From Loktanella atrilutea (GTDB taxonomy: Bacteria > Pseudomonadota > Alphaproteobacteria > Rhodobacterales > Rhodobacteraceae): a DNA stretch of 64,000 bases. The notes below the pieces were generated by a model. That model was not told the origin of the DNA and made no database searches. It saw only the letters and a program-made list of their open reading frames with translations. A program made the translations under genes and the position numbers. The stretch lies in the NCBI RefSeq assembly GCF_900128995.1, contig NZ_FQUE01000004.1, positions 248,001 to 312,000 of the forward strand. The letters run 5' to 3'. Shown in pieces: positions 36,666 to 45,353 of the stretch. How positions within the stretch are numbered: position 1 is the first letter of the stretch; each line of letters opens with the position of its first letter.

Positions 36666-37853
36666 TCAAAGCCCCAGCATCGCCTTGGCCAGAATGTTCT
36701 TCTGGATTTCGTTGGACCCGCCGTAGATCGACATCTTGCGGTTGTTGAAGTATTCCGCCGCATTGCCCGCCTGATCGGCGGGCACGATGGCCGCGTTGCC
36801 GTCAAGATCCTCGGACGGGAAGGGCGCCGCCGCCGGCCCCAGCGCCCGGCGGGCGAGGTCGTTCAGCGCCTGCCGCACCTCCACCCCCTTGATCTTGAGG
36901 ATCGAGCTTTCCACGCCCGGCGCACCGGCGCTCTGTCCGGCCACCACCAGCCGCAGGTTGGTGATCTTCATCGCCTCCAGATCGACCTCGATCCGCGCCA
37001 GCCGCGCGGCGAACAGCGGATCGTCGATCAGACGCCGCCCGGACCGGCGGGGGTGGCGGGCATGGGTCAGCAGGCTCTCGAACGCCTGCGTCGAAAATCC
37101 CACGCCCGCAATGTTATTGCGCTCGTGCGTCAGCAGATATTTCGCGATCGTCCAGCCCTGATTCTCCCCGCCCACGAGGTTCCCGACCGGCACCCGCACG
37201 TCGGTCAGAAAGACCTCGTTCACCTCGTGCCCGCCTTCGATCAGACGGATCGGGCGCACCTCGACCCCCGGCGTCTTCATGTCGATCAGCAGGAAACTGA
37301 TGCCCTCCTGCGGCTTGCCATCGGCCTTCGTCCGCACGAGGCAGAAGATCCAGTCCGCGTGCTGGCCCAGCGTCGTCCATGTCTTCTGTCCGTTGACGAT
37401 ATAATGGTCGCCGTCCCGCACCGCCCGCGTTTTCAGCCCCGCCAGATCGGACCCCGCCCCGGGCTCGGAATACCCCTGGCACCACCAGTCCGTCCCGTCG
37501 AGGATGCGCGGCAGGTAGTAATCGCGCTGCTCTTGCGTGCCGAACTTGAACAGCACCGGCGCCAGCATCGCGATCCCGAAGGGCACGAGCCGCGGGGCAG
37601 AGGCGCGGGCCGCCTCCTCGTCGAAGATGTGCTTCTGCACCGGCGTCCAGCCCGCCCCGCCATAGGCGGCGGGCCAAGACGGCGCCAGCCAGCCGCGCGC
37701 GTACAGGGCGGCGTGGTAATCCTCCATATCCCGCTTGCTCAGGGTGCGCCCCTCGCGCACCTTGGCCGCCGTTTCGGGCGACAGGTCGTCGGCCATGAAG
37801 GCGCGGACCTCGGCCCGGAACGCCTCCTCCTCGGGGGTAAAGCTCAGGTCCAT
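36666..37853 (-). CDS. Acyl-CoA dehydrogenase, large-subunit type (PimC-like)
   Basis: A 395-residue flavoprotein that would introduce the alpha-beta double bond into an acyl-CoA. It has MDLSFTPEEEAFRAEVRAFM, CQGYSEPGAGSDLAGLKTRA (FAD/substrate), VNGQKTWTTLGQHADW and the C-terminal MSIYGGSNEIQKNILAKAML. The residue where short- and medium-chain enzymes carry the catalytic Glu (YEGT) is Gly here (YGGS), so the base must come from another position, as in other subclasses. It starts 3 bases after the bifunctional enzyme gene. Confidence 0.92.
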   Translation of the reverse strand: MDLSFTPEEEAFRAEVRAFMADDLSPETAAKVREGRTLSKRDMEDYHAALYARGWLAPSWPAAYGGAGWTPVQKHIFDEEAARASAPRLVPFGIAMLAPVLFKFGTQEQRDYYLPRILDGTDWWCQGYSEPGAGSDLAGLKTRAVRDGDHYIVNGQKTWTTLGQHADWIFCLVRTKADGKPQEGISFLLIDMKTPGVEVRPIRLIEGGHEVNEVFLTDVRVPVGNLVGGENQGWTIAKYLLTHERNNIAGVGFSTQAFESLLTHARHPRRSGRRLIDDPLFAARLARIEVDLEAMKITNLRLVVAGQSAGAPGVESSILKIKGVEVRQALNDLARRALGPAAAPFPSEDLDGNAAIVPADQAGNAAEYFNNRKMSIYGGSNEIQKNILAKAMLGL

Positions 37854-37856
37854 CGC

Positions 37857-39935
37857 TCAGCCCTCGCCGTTCAGATCGGCAAAGGTCGTGCCCTCGTCAG
37901 CCATGCGCCGCAGCAGCGGCGGCACCTGCCAGTAGTGCGGATCGTCCTGCGCGTAGGTCTCGATCCGCTCCACCAGCCTGCGCGCGCCCAGCGTATCGGC
38001 ATAGTGCATCGGCCCGCCGCGCCAGCGCGGAAAGCCGTAGCCGAAGAGGAACGTCGCATCGATGTCGATGGGCCGCTGCGCGATGCCATCCTCGATCACC
38101 CGCGTCGCCTCGACGATCATCGCGGTCATGTAGCGGTCGACGATCTCGGCGTCGGTAAAGGTGCGCGGCGTGACGCCATGCTCGGCCCGCACCGTGTCGA
38201 TGATCCCGGCCACGCCGGGGTTGGCGGGGGCGGGCTTCGTGCCGTGGTCGTAGTAGCCCATCCCGCTCTTGCGCCCCAGCCAGCCCGCCTCGGCGATGCG
38301 GTCGGGCACCTCGCTGTAGCGTTCCGCCTTCGGCCGGTCCGGCGCGCGGCGCTTGCGGGTGGCGTAACCGATGTCGAGACCCGACAGGTCGTTCGCCCGG
38401 AACGGCCCCATCGCCCAGCCGAAGCCTTCCAGCGCATCGTCGATCTGCTCGGGGCTGGCCCCGTCCAGCACGAGGTAGTCGGCGGCCTTGCGGTAATGGG
38501 TCAGGATGCGGTTGCCGATGAAACCGTCGCAGACCCCCGCGCGCACCGCGACCTTTTTGAGCTTCGCCGCCAGCGCGAACCCCGTCGCCACGACCTCGGG
38601 CGCCGTCCTGTCGGCCACCACGACCTCCAGCAGCTTCATGATATGGGCGGGAGAGAAGAAGTGCAGCCCGATCACGTCCTGCGGTCGCCCCGTCGCCGCC
38701 GCGATCCGGTCGATGTCGAGGTAAGAGGTGTTCGTCGCCAGCACCGCCCCTGCCTTGCAGATCGCGTCAAGCTGCGTGAAGAGGTCGATCTTCACCCCCA
38801 TGTCCTCGAAGGCCGCCTCGATCACCAGATCGACGTCCGCGAAATCCGCAAGCACGGTGGAGGCGGCGAGCCGTGCCTCGGCCTCCGCCCGCGCCTCCGG
38901 CTTCATCTTGCCGCGCTTCACCGCCCCGTCGAGGTTCGACAGGATCGTCTGCCGCCCCCGCTCCAGCGCTGCTGCGTCGCGCTCGTTCAGGCGCACGGAC
39001 AGCCCCGCCATCAGGCAGGCGGTCGCGATTCCGCTGCCCATGGTGCCGCCGCCGATGATGCCGACCCGCTCCACCTTGCGCGGTGTGGCGTCCCGCTCGG
39101 GGATCTTGGCCACCGCCCGCTCGGCAAAGAAGGCGTGGATCAGCCCCGCGCGCTGCGGGCTGCCGAGGCAGTTGCGGAACAATGCCCGCTCGATGTCCAT
39201 GCCCTCCCGGATCGGCTTGTCGCAGGCGGCGATCGCCTCCACGCATTTCAGAGGGGAATAGAGGTGCGGCGCCTTCGCCTGCACCTCGGCCTTCGCCCGC
39301 GCGATCAGCTCCGGGTCGACCGTGACCGCGATCTCGCCCACGGTGCGGACGGGCAGGGTGCCGTTGCGCACCTCCTCGGCCATCGCCAGCGCAACCTCGC
39401 GCGGATCGCCCTCGGTCAGGCGGTCCAGCAGGCCCATCTCCAGCGCCTCTGGCCCTTGGATATGGCGGCCCGTCGTGATCATCTCGATGGCCGCAGGCAG
39501 GCCTGCCAGCCGGGGCGCGCGCTGGGTGCCGCCGGCGCCCGGCAGGATGCCCAGCGTCACCTCCGGCAAGCCGACGCGCACCCGTCCGACGCCGACGCGG
39601 GCCTGCGCGCCCAGGGCGATCTCCAGCCCGCCGCCGAGGGCGACGCCATGGATGACGGCGATCACCGGTGTCGCGATCTCCTCCATCCGGTTGATGATCG
39701 TGGGCAGAATCGGCGCCTCCGGCGTCTTGCCGAATTCGCGGATATCCGCCCCGGCAACGAAACTGCGCCCCTTGCCGTAAAGCGCGATCACGTCGATCCC
39801 GTCATCCGCCGCCGCCCGTTCCAGACAGTCCTGAAACCCCTGCCGCAGCGCGTGGGAGGCCGCGTTCACCGGCGGGTTGTCGAAGGCGATCAGCCCGGTC
39901 CTGCCGACCTTCTCCAGTGTCACCGCATCGCTCAT
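37857..39935 (-). CDS. Bifunctional enoyl-CoA hydratase / 3-hydroxyacyl-CoA dehydrogenase (PimF/FadB-like)
   Basis: A 692-residue fusion. Residues about 1-190 form a crotonase domain with both hydratase glutamates in place (GGGLEIAL and GLPEVTLG) and the oxyanion region FVAGADIREFG. From about residue 295 a Rossmann dehydrogenase domain begins (VGIIGGGTMGSGIA) with the catalytic His/Glu pair (LHFFSPAHIMKLLEVV). Two C-terminal helical domains follow (GFIGNRIL, FGYGFPRWRGGPMHYAD). It converts enoyl-CoA to 3-ketoacyl-CoA. AGGGAGG precedes the ATG. It leads an operon with the two dehydrogenases behind operator site 2. Confidence 0.95.
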   Translation of the reverse strand: MSDAVTLEKVGRTGLIAFDNPPVNAASHALRQGFQDCLERAAADDGIDVIALYGKGRSFVAGADIREFGKTPEAPILPTIINRMEEIATPVIAVIHGVALGGGLEIALGAQARVGVGRVRVGLPEVTLGILPGAGGTQRAPRLAGLPAAIEMITTGRHIQGPEALEMGLLDRLTEGDPREVALAMAEEVRNGTLPVRTVGEIAVTVDPELIARAKAEVQAKAPHLYSPLKCVEAIAACDKPIREGMDIERALFRNCLGSPQRAGLIHAFFAERAVAKIPERDATPRKVERVGIIGGGTMGSGIATACLMAGLSVRLNERDAAALERGRQTILSNLDGAVKRGKMKPEARAEAEARLAASTVLADFADVDLVIEAAFEDMGVKIDLFTQLDAICKAGAVLATNTSYLDIDRIAAATGRPQDVIGLHFFSPAHIMKLLEVVVADRTAPEVVATGFALAAKLKKVAVRAGVCDGFIGNRILTHYRKAADYLVLDGASPEQIDDALEGFGWAMGPFRANDLSGLDIGYATRKRRAPDRPKAERYSEVPDRIAEAGWLGRKSGMGYYDHGTKPAPANPGVAGIIDTVRAEHGVTPRTFTDAEIVDRYMTAMIVEATRVIEDGIAQRPIDIDATFLFGYGFPRWRGGPMHYADTLGARRLVERIETYAQDDPHYWQVPPLLRRMADEGTTFADLNGEG

Positions 39936-39950
39936 CGAAACCTCCCTGTC

Positions 39951-39969
39951 TGCGGAATGATGTTCCGCT
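39951..39969. promoter_or_regulatory. Island operator site 2 (bifunctional enzyme promoter)
   Basis: TGCGGAATGATGTTCCGCT: perfect half-sites GCGGAA / TTCCGC with a 5-base spacer, 16 bases before the hydratase-dehydrogenase start. A second short inverted repeat TCCGC-TGT-GCGGA (39964-39976) overlaps it. It belongs to the same five-member family as the sites at 33858, 40055, 46606 and 50569. Confidence 0.65.
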
Positions 39970-40054
39970 GTGCGGACAGCTAAGGGCAGCCGACGCGGCC
40001 TGTCAAGCGAGGGACCGCTTGACGCCCCGGCTCGCGGGCGGCATGGTTCCGCTA

Positions 40055-40073
40055 TGCGAACGATTGTTTCACA
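40055..40073. promoter_or_regulatory. Island operator site 3 (acyl-CoA ligase promoter)
   Basis: TGCGAACGATTGTTTCACA: half-sites GCGAAC / TTTCAC with a 5-base spacer, 18 bases before the ligase start. It faces site 2 across the 156-base divergent promoter region. Confidence 0.65.
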
Positions 40074-40091
40074 GATCTGGGAGGGGTCGGC

Positions 40092-41621
40092 GTGAACATG
40101 GACATGCCCCGTATCGTGCCGGTCGACGTGCCCGGTCCCGATCCCGTCGATCTGCCCGGCCTGATCCGGCAGCACGGCGCCGCCCGGCCGGACCATCCTG
40201 CCATCGTGACGGGCGAGGCCGTCACGACATGGGGCGGACTGGCCGCGGCGATGGACCGTGTGGCGGCGCACCTGATCCGCCTCGGCCTGCGTCACAACGA
40301 CGTCGTGGCCAGCCTCGGCGGCGTCACGCCGCAGCATCTGACGCTCTACCTCGGCACGCTGGCGGCGGGGGGCACCTTTGCGCCGCTGATGATTTCGGCC
40401 ACGCCGCAGATCGTGGCGGGGCTGGTCGCGAACTGCGATGCGCGCCTGATCTTCGCCGACGCCGCCGGGCAGGCGGCGCTGGGCGATCTGACGGCGCAGC
40501 CGCTGGACGACCTGCTGCGCGACAGCGCCGATGCCACCGGCCCGCTGCCCGTCATCGCGCCGACCGACGGCTTCGACATCATCTACAGCTCCGGCACCAC
40601 CGGCGCGCCCAAGGGCATCATGCACGACCACCGCTTTCGCGGGCGGCAGCGGGCGCGGATGGCGGGTTTCGGCTTCGACGCTGCGATGCGGCTGCTGGTC
40701 TCGACCCCGGTCTATTCCAACACCACGCTGGCGGCCCTGCTGCCCATGCTGGCGGCGGGCGGCACCGCCGTCCTGATGCCAAAGTTCGATGCGGGCGGCT
40801 GGCTGGCACTGGCCGCGCGGCATCGCATCACCCACGCCATGTGCGTCCCCGTGCAATGGCGCCGCCTGCTAGCTCACCCGGATTTCGACGCCACGGACCT
40901 GAGCCATTTCGTCACCAAGCTGTCCACCAGCGCGCCCCTGACGCCGGACCTGTCGCGCGACCTGTTGGCGCGGTTTCCGGGGCGCATGGTCAACATCTAC
41001 GGCATGACCGAGGGCGGCGTCGGCTGCCTGATGGACCTGACCGCCCATCCCGACCGGCTCGATACCGTGGGGCAGGTGGTGGCGGGCGGCAACCTGATGA
41101 CCCTCGGCCCCGACGACACCCCCCTGCCGCAGGGCGAGGTGGGAGAGATCGTCGGCCGCTCCGTCACCATGATGACCGGCTACTGCAACGCGCCGGAGCT
41201 GACGCGCAAGGCGCTGTGGACCGACCCCGACGGCGTGCACTGGATGCGATCCGGCGACATGGGGCGCGTCGACGCGGACGGCTTCCTGCACGTCATGGAC
41301 CGCACCAAGGACATGATCAACTCCGGCGGCTTCAATATCTTCGCCGTCGATCTGGAAAACGCCCTGCTGACCCACCCGGCGGTGGCAGAGGCCGCGGTGA
41401 TCGCCGTGCCCAGCCCCGAATGGGGCGAAACGCCGCTCGCCTACGTTACCCTGCGTGCAGAGGCGGACCCAGAGGCGCTGCGCACCCATGCCAACGCCCG
41501 CCTCGGCAAGACCCAGCGCATCAGCCGCGTGATCGTCACCGACGCCCTGCCGCGCAGCGAGATCGGCAAGGTCCTCAAGCGCGATCTGCGCGCCCCCCAC
41601 TGGCCCAAGGAGAAGACATGA
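40092..41621 (+). CDS. AMP-forming acyl-CoA ligase
   Basis: A 509-residue class I adenylate-forming enzyme that activates a free carboxylic acid to its CoA ester. The P-loop IIYSSGTTGAPKGIMHDH lies near residue 165. NIYGMTEGG, the hinge segment RSGDMGRVDADGFLHVMDR, KDMINSGGFNIFAVDLE and the C-terminal catalytic-lysine region LPRSEIGKVLKRDL are all present. The GTG at 40092 follows GGGAGGGG; an ATG at 40098 is the alternative. It is probably the entry step for the TRAP substrate of the island. ATGA overlap with the next gene. Confidence 0.93.
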   Translation: MNMDMPRIVPVDVPGPDPVDLPGLIRQHGAARPDHPAIVTGEAVTTWGGLAAAMDRVAAHLIRLGLRHNDVVASLGGVTPQHLTLYLGTLAAGGTFAPLMISATPQIVAGLVANCDARLIFADAAGQAALGDLTAQPLDDLLRDSADATGPLPVIAPTDGFDIIYSSGTTGAPKGIMHDHRFRGRQRARMAGFGFDAAMRLLVSTPVYSNTTLAALLPMLAAGGTAVLMPKFDAGGWLALAARHRITHAMCVPVQWRRLLAHPDFDATDLSHFVTKLSTSAPLTPDLSRDLLARFPGRMVNIYGMTEGGVGCLMDLTAHPDRLDTVGQVVAGGNLMTLGPDDTPLPQGEVGEIVGRSVTMMTGYCNAPELTRKALWTDPDGVHWMRSGDMGRVDADGFLHVMDRTKDMINSGGFNIFAVDLENALLTHPAVAEAAVIAVPSPEWGETPLAYVTLRAEADPEALRTHANARLGKTQRISRVIVTDALPRSEIGKVLKRDLRAPHWPKEKT

Positions 41622-41980
41622 CCCCCGACACCCACTTCCGCGAGGGCCTTGCCGCCGGAGAGATCCGCCTGCAGCGCTGCGCCACCTGCGGCACGCACAT
41701 CTTCTTTCCCCGCGTCCTCTGCCCCGCCTGCCACGGCACCGACCTACACTGGATCGCCGCGTCCGGCGCGGGAGAGGTCTATACCTTCACCACCGTTCGC
41801 AACCGTCCCGAAAAGGGCGGCGACTACAACGTCGCGATGGTGGAACTGGCCGAAGGCGTGCGGATGATGACCCGCGTCGACGGCGACCCGCATGAGGTGC
41901 GCGTCGGCATGCCCGTCACCGCCTACGTGGGTCAGATCGACGGCGCCCCCGCCGTGCTGTGTCGCCGGGCGGAGGGTTGA
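41618..41980 (+). CDS. Zn-ribbon/OB-fold (DUF35) acyl-CoA-associated protein
   Basis: A 120-residue protein with an N-terminal zinc ribbon (RCATCGTHIFFPRVLCPAC) and a C-terminal OB fold (GAGEVYTFTTVRN, DGDPHEVRVGMPV). DUF35 proteins bind CoA thioesters and form complexes with the thiolase-fold protein encoded next to them, for example ChsH2/Ltp2 or IpfE/IpfD. Here it is translationally coupled to the ligase and followed after 2 bases by the thiolase-fold gene, which supports such a complex. Confidence 0.92.
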   Translation: MTPDTHFREGLAAGEIRLQRCATCGTHIFFPRVLCPACHGTDLHWIAASGAGEVYTFTTVRNRPEKGGDYNVAMVELAEGVRMMTRVDGDPHEVRVGMPVTAYVGQIDGAPAVLCRRAEG

Positions 41981-41982
41981 GC

Positions 41983-43134
41983 ATGGATCACGCGTTGCGC
42001 GGCAAGTCGGCCATCGTGGGCCTTGGCGTCGCCGGTCTGGGCGAGGCACCCGGTTCCAACAGCTGGGACATCATGGCGCAATCGGCGCAGGCGGCGCTGG
42101 CCGACGCCGGGCTGAAGATGAAGGACGTGGACGGCCTGTTCTGCGCCATGATGGAGGATTCGATGCCGGTCCTGATGGCCGCCGAATACCTTGGCATCCG
42201 ACCCCGCCACGTCGACGGCACGCTGACGGGGGGATCGTCCTTCGTGAACTATCTGGCGAGCGCGACCGCCGCCCTCGACGCGGGCCTCTGCGACGTGGCG
42301 CTGGTCTGCTACGGCAGCAATCAGCGCACCGCCTCGGGCCGTCTGGTCACCGCCTCGCGCCTGCCGCCCTACGAGGCGCCCTACAAGCCGCGTTATCCGG
42401 TCTCGGGCTACGCCATGGCGGCGCAGCGGCACATGCATCAATACGGCACCACGCGAGAGCAACTGGCCGACGTCGCCGTCGCCGCCCGCGCCTGGGCCAG
42501 CCACAATCCGCAGGCCTTCACCCGCGACCCGATCACGCGGGACGACGTGCTGGCGGCGCGGATGATCAGCGATCCCTTGGGCAAGCTCGACTGCTGCCTC
42601 GTCACCGACGGCGGCGGCGCGCTGGTGCTGACCCGCGCCGACCGGGCGAAGGACCACGCGCAAAAGCCGGTCTACGTGCTGGGGGCGGCGGCGGAATCGA
42701 CGCACCGGCAGATCAGCCAGATGCCTGACTTCACCGTCACCGCGGCCCGCGAAAGCGGCAAGCGCGCCTTTGCCATGGCGGGAGTGACCCCGTCGGACAT
42801 CGACGTCCTGCAACTCTACGACGCCTTCACCATCAACATCATCCTGTTCCTGGAGGATCTGGGCTATTGCGCCAAGGGCGAGGGCGGTGCCTTCGTCGCG
42901 GACGGGCGGATCGCGCCGGGCGGGTCGCTGCCGGTGAACACCTACGGCGGCGGGCTGTCCTGCACCCATCCCGGCATGCTAGGCATCTTCACCATCATCG
43001 AGGCGGCGCACCAGATCCGCGGCACCGCGCCGGGGCTGCAGCTCGACGGCGTCGACCTCGCGCTGGCGCACGGCAACGGCGGCGTGCTGTCCAGCCAGGT
43101 GACCGCGATCCTGGGATCGGAGGCGACCCTGTGA
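41983..43134 (+). CDS. Thiolase-fold protein (Ltp2/SCP-x-like), possible acyl-CoA aldolase
   Basis: A 383-residue thiolase-superfamily protein that cleaves, or lyses by retro-aldol chemistry, a 3-keto- or 3-hydroxyacyl-CoA. The fold is clear (AIVGLGVAGLGEAPGSNSWD, DVALVCYGSNQRTA, DVLQLYDAFTINI, NTYGGGLSCTHPGMLG). At the position of the usual nucleophilic Cys the sequence reads TLTGGSSF (residues 81-87) with no Cys. The late HP motif is kept, but the usual CxG near the end is HGNGG. Together with the DUF35 partner this fits the non-thiolytic branch. GTGA overlap with the next gene. Confidence 0.88.
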   Translation: MDHALRGKSAIVGLGVAGLGEAPGSNSWDIMAQSAQAALADAGLKMKDVDGLFCAMMEDSMPVLMAAEYLGIRPRHVDGTLTGGSSFVNYLASATAALDAGLCDVALVCYGSNQRTASGRLVTASRLPPYEAPYKPRYPVSGYAMAAQRHMHQYGTTREQLADVAVAARAWASHNPQAFTRDPITRDDVLAARMISDPLGKLDCCLVTDGGGALVLTRADRAKDHAQKPVYVLGAAAESTHRQISQMPDFTVTAARESGKRAFAMAGVTPSDIDVLQLYDAFTINIILFLEDLGYCAKGEGGAFVADGRIAPGGSLPVNTYGGGLSCTHPGMLGIFTIIEAAHQIRGTAPGLQLDGVDLALAHGNGGVLSSQVTAILGSEATL

Positions 43135-45218
43135 CCTTCGACGCCCCCCGCTTCATCCGCGACGTGTTCCAGCCGGAAAGTTTCGCCATCATCGGCGCCT
43201 CCGACGATCCGACGCGGATCGGGGGGCGGCCGCTGGCCTATACCCGCGAACGGTTCGCCGGCCCGATCTATCCGGTCAATCCGACGCGAGAGACCGTGCA
43301 GGGCCTGCCCGCCTACGCCAGCCTCGCGGACATCCCCGGCCCGGTCGATTTCGTCCTGATCGCGGTGCCCGCGGCGCGGGTCGAACATGCGGTGCGCGAC
43401 TGCGCCGCCAAGGGCGTGCGCTGCTGCCTGATCTTCAGTTCGGGCTTTGCCGAGGTGGGCGACATGGCCGCGCAAGCGCGCCTGCTGGACATCGCGCGCC
43501 CCGCCGGCCTGCGCATCCTCGGGCCGAACTGCCTCGGGCTCTTCGACGCCGCGCACGGCTTCTTTCCGACCTTCACCGCGACCCTCGACCGGGGTCTGCC
43601 CGATGGCGGTCACGTCGGCGTCGTCTGCCAGTCGGGCGCCTACGGCAGCCACATCGCCTATCTCAACCGGTTGCGCGGCATGGGGGTGGGGCGGATGCTG
43701 ACGACCGGCAACGAAAGCGACATCTCGGTCGCCGAAGGCATCCACGCGCTGGCCCACGACGAGGCCACGGGCTGCATCCTGGCCTACGCCGAAGGCGTCC
43801 GCGACGGTCCTGCATTCCGCGAGGCACTGGAGGCGGCGCGGCAGAACCGCAAGCCCGTCGCCATCATGAAGGTCGGCCGGTCAGAGATCGGTGCCGCGGC
43901 GGCCGCGTCCCACACCGCTTCGCTGGCCGGAGAGGACGCCGTCTTCGACGCGATCCTGCGCCAGCACGGCGCCTTTCGCGCCCGCACGACCGACGACCTG
44001 ATCGACATCGCCGTGGCGACGCGACCCCGGATCTATCCCACGGGCAGGCGGCTGGGGATCGTCACGATCTCCGGCGGCGCCGGTGTGCTGATGGCCGATG
44101 CCGCCGCCGATCACGGGATGGCGGTGCCGCCGATGCCGCAGGCGGCACAGGACGCGCTGCGCGCCGCATTGCCCTTCGCCACGCCGGTCAACCCGGTAGA
44201 CGTGACGGCGCAGGTCTTCAACGACCTGCCTTTGATCCGCACCAACATGGACCTGATGCTGGGGCAGGGCGGTTACGACAGCATCGTCGCCTTCTTCACC
44301 TCGCTCGCCGGATCGCCCAGCCTGTCCGGCCCCCTGCGCGATGCCCTCGCCGGATCGCTGCAGGACCATCCAGAGGCGCTGATCGCCCTGTCGATCATCG
44401 CCCCGCCCGCCGTGGTGGCGGATTACGAGTCCGCGGGCTTCATCGTCTTCGAGGACCCCAGCCGCGCCGTCGCGGCCCTCGCCGCCCTGTCGGATTTCGG
44501 TGCCGCCTTCGCCCGACCGCCCCTGACCGCTGACGTCCCCGCCGCAGCCGACCGCCTGCCGCCCGGCGCCCTGAGCGAACACGCGGCCAAGGCGGTGCTC
44601 TCTGCCGCGGGCCTGCCGGTCCTGCCCGAGGCGCTGGCCCCCGACGCCACCGCCGCCGTCGCGGCGGCGGAGGGGATGGGATATCCGGTGGTGCTCAAGG
44701 TCGTCTCGGCGCAGATCACCCACAAGACAGAGATCGGCGGCGTCGCCCTGAACCTCGGTGACGCGGAAGCGGTCGCCATGGCGGCCGACGGCATCCTGTC
44801 GCGCGCCCGCGCGGCCCACCCGGACGCCGACATCGACGGCCTGCTGGTCGCCCCCATGGCCCCCGCCGGAGTCGAGATGATCCTTGGCATCCAGCGCGAC
44901 CCGGTCTTCGGGCCCGTGGTGATGTGCGGCCTTGGCGGCATCTTTGCCGAGGTGCTGCGCGACGTGACCTTCCGTGCCGCCCCCTTCGATCTGGCGGAGG
45001 CGCAGCGGATGATCGGCGAACTGAAGGGGCAGGCGGTGCTGGACGGCGTGCGCGGCCGCCCCGGCGGCGACCGGGCGGCACTGGCGCAGGCGCTGGTCGC
45101 CCTGTCGCGCTTTGCCGCCGCCCACGCAGAGGATCTGGAGACCTGCGACATCAATCCCTTCGTGCTGCATGACAGCGGCGGCGTCGCGCTCGACGCGGTA
45201 ATCCTCGGCGCGGGGTAA
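43131..45218 (+). CDS. NDP-forming acyl-CoA synthetase (acetate-CoA ligase family)
   Basis: A 695-residue single-chain ADP-forming acyl-CoA synthetase. Order: CoA-binding Rossmann domain (FAIIGASDDPTRIGGRPLAY), succinyl-CoA-synthetase-like ligase domain (GPNCLGLFD, VCQSGAYGSHIAYLN, SHTASLAGED) and C-terminal ATP-grasp domain (from about residue 480, AAKAVLSAAGLPVLPEALAP, VVLKVVSAQITHKTEIGGVA, CDINPFVLHD). It interconverts acyl-CoA and acid plus ATP. The GTG at 43131 overlaps the thiolase-fold stop. It is the last gene of the ligase operon. Confidence 0.92.
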   Translation: MTFDAPRFIRDVFQPESFAIIGASDDPTRIGGRPLAYTRERFAGPIYPVNPTRETVQGLPAYASLADIPGPVDFVLIAVPAARVEHAVRDCAAKGVRCCLIFSSGFAEVGDMAAQARLLDIARPAGLRILGPNCLGLFDAAHGFFPTFTATLDRGLPDGGHVGVVCQSGAYGSHIAYLNRLRGMGVGRMLTTGNESDISVAEGIHALAHDEATGCILAYAEGVRDGPAFREALEAARQNRKPVAIMKVGRSEIGAAAAASHTASLAGEDAVFDAILRQHGAFRARTTDDLIDIAVATRPRIYPTGRRLGIVTISGGAGVLMADAAADHGMAVPPMPQAAQDALRAALPFATPVNPVDVTAQVFNDLPLIRTNMDLMLGQGGYDSIVAFFTSLAGSPSLSGPLRDALAGSLQDHPEALIALSIIAPPAVVADYESAGFIVFEDPSRAVAALAALSDFGAAFARPPLTADVPAAADRLPPGALSEHAAKAVLSAAGLPVLPEALAPDATAAVAAAEGMGYPVVLKVVSAQITHKTEIGGVALNLGDAEAVAMAADGILSRARAAHPDADIDGLLVAPMAPAGVEMILGIQRDPVFGPVVMCGLGGIFAEVLRDVTFRAAPFDLAEAQRMIGELKGQAVLDGVRGRPGGDRAALAQALVALSRFAAAHAEDLETCDINPFVLHDSGGVALDAVILGAG

Positions 45219-45310
45219 GGGGGCGGCACGCCTTCCGCGGAAGAGTCTATCGGGTCAGATGAAGGGGATCGCGCTTCACGGGTGCGGGTCCGCGGGTGGC
45301 GGGTCTGGGG

Positions 45311-45341
45311 ACGCCTCCCGCGGGGGAGTATTTGGGAAAAA
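45311..45341. repeat. Rhodobacterial intergenic hairpin element (copy 2)
   Basis: On the minus strand a T-run and CCCAAATACTCCCCCG lead into GGGAG; the small hairpin CTCCC-GCGG-GGGAG is at 45315-45328, followed on the plus strand by AGTATTTGGGAAAA. It lies between the convergent synthetase and CaiB genes. The layout matches the element at 19661-19701 in inverted orientation. A terminator role is likely. Confidence 0.5.
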
Positions 45342-45353
45342 GCGAGGACCGGC

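Noticed and set aside
36576-39983. A 1135-codon open frame on the plus strand
   Set aside because: It runs antisense across three acyl-CoA enzyme genes with clear family motifs; its own product is low-complexity and shows no recognisable domain.
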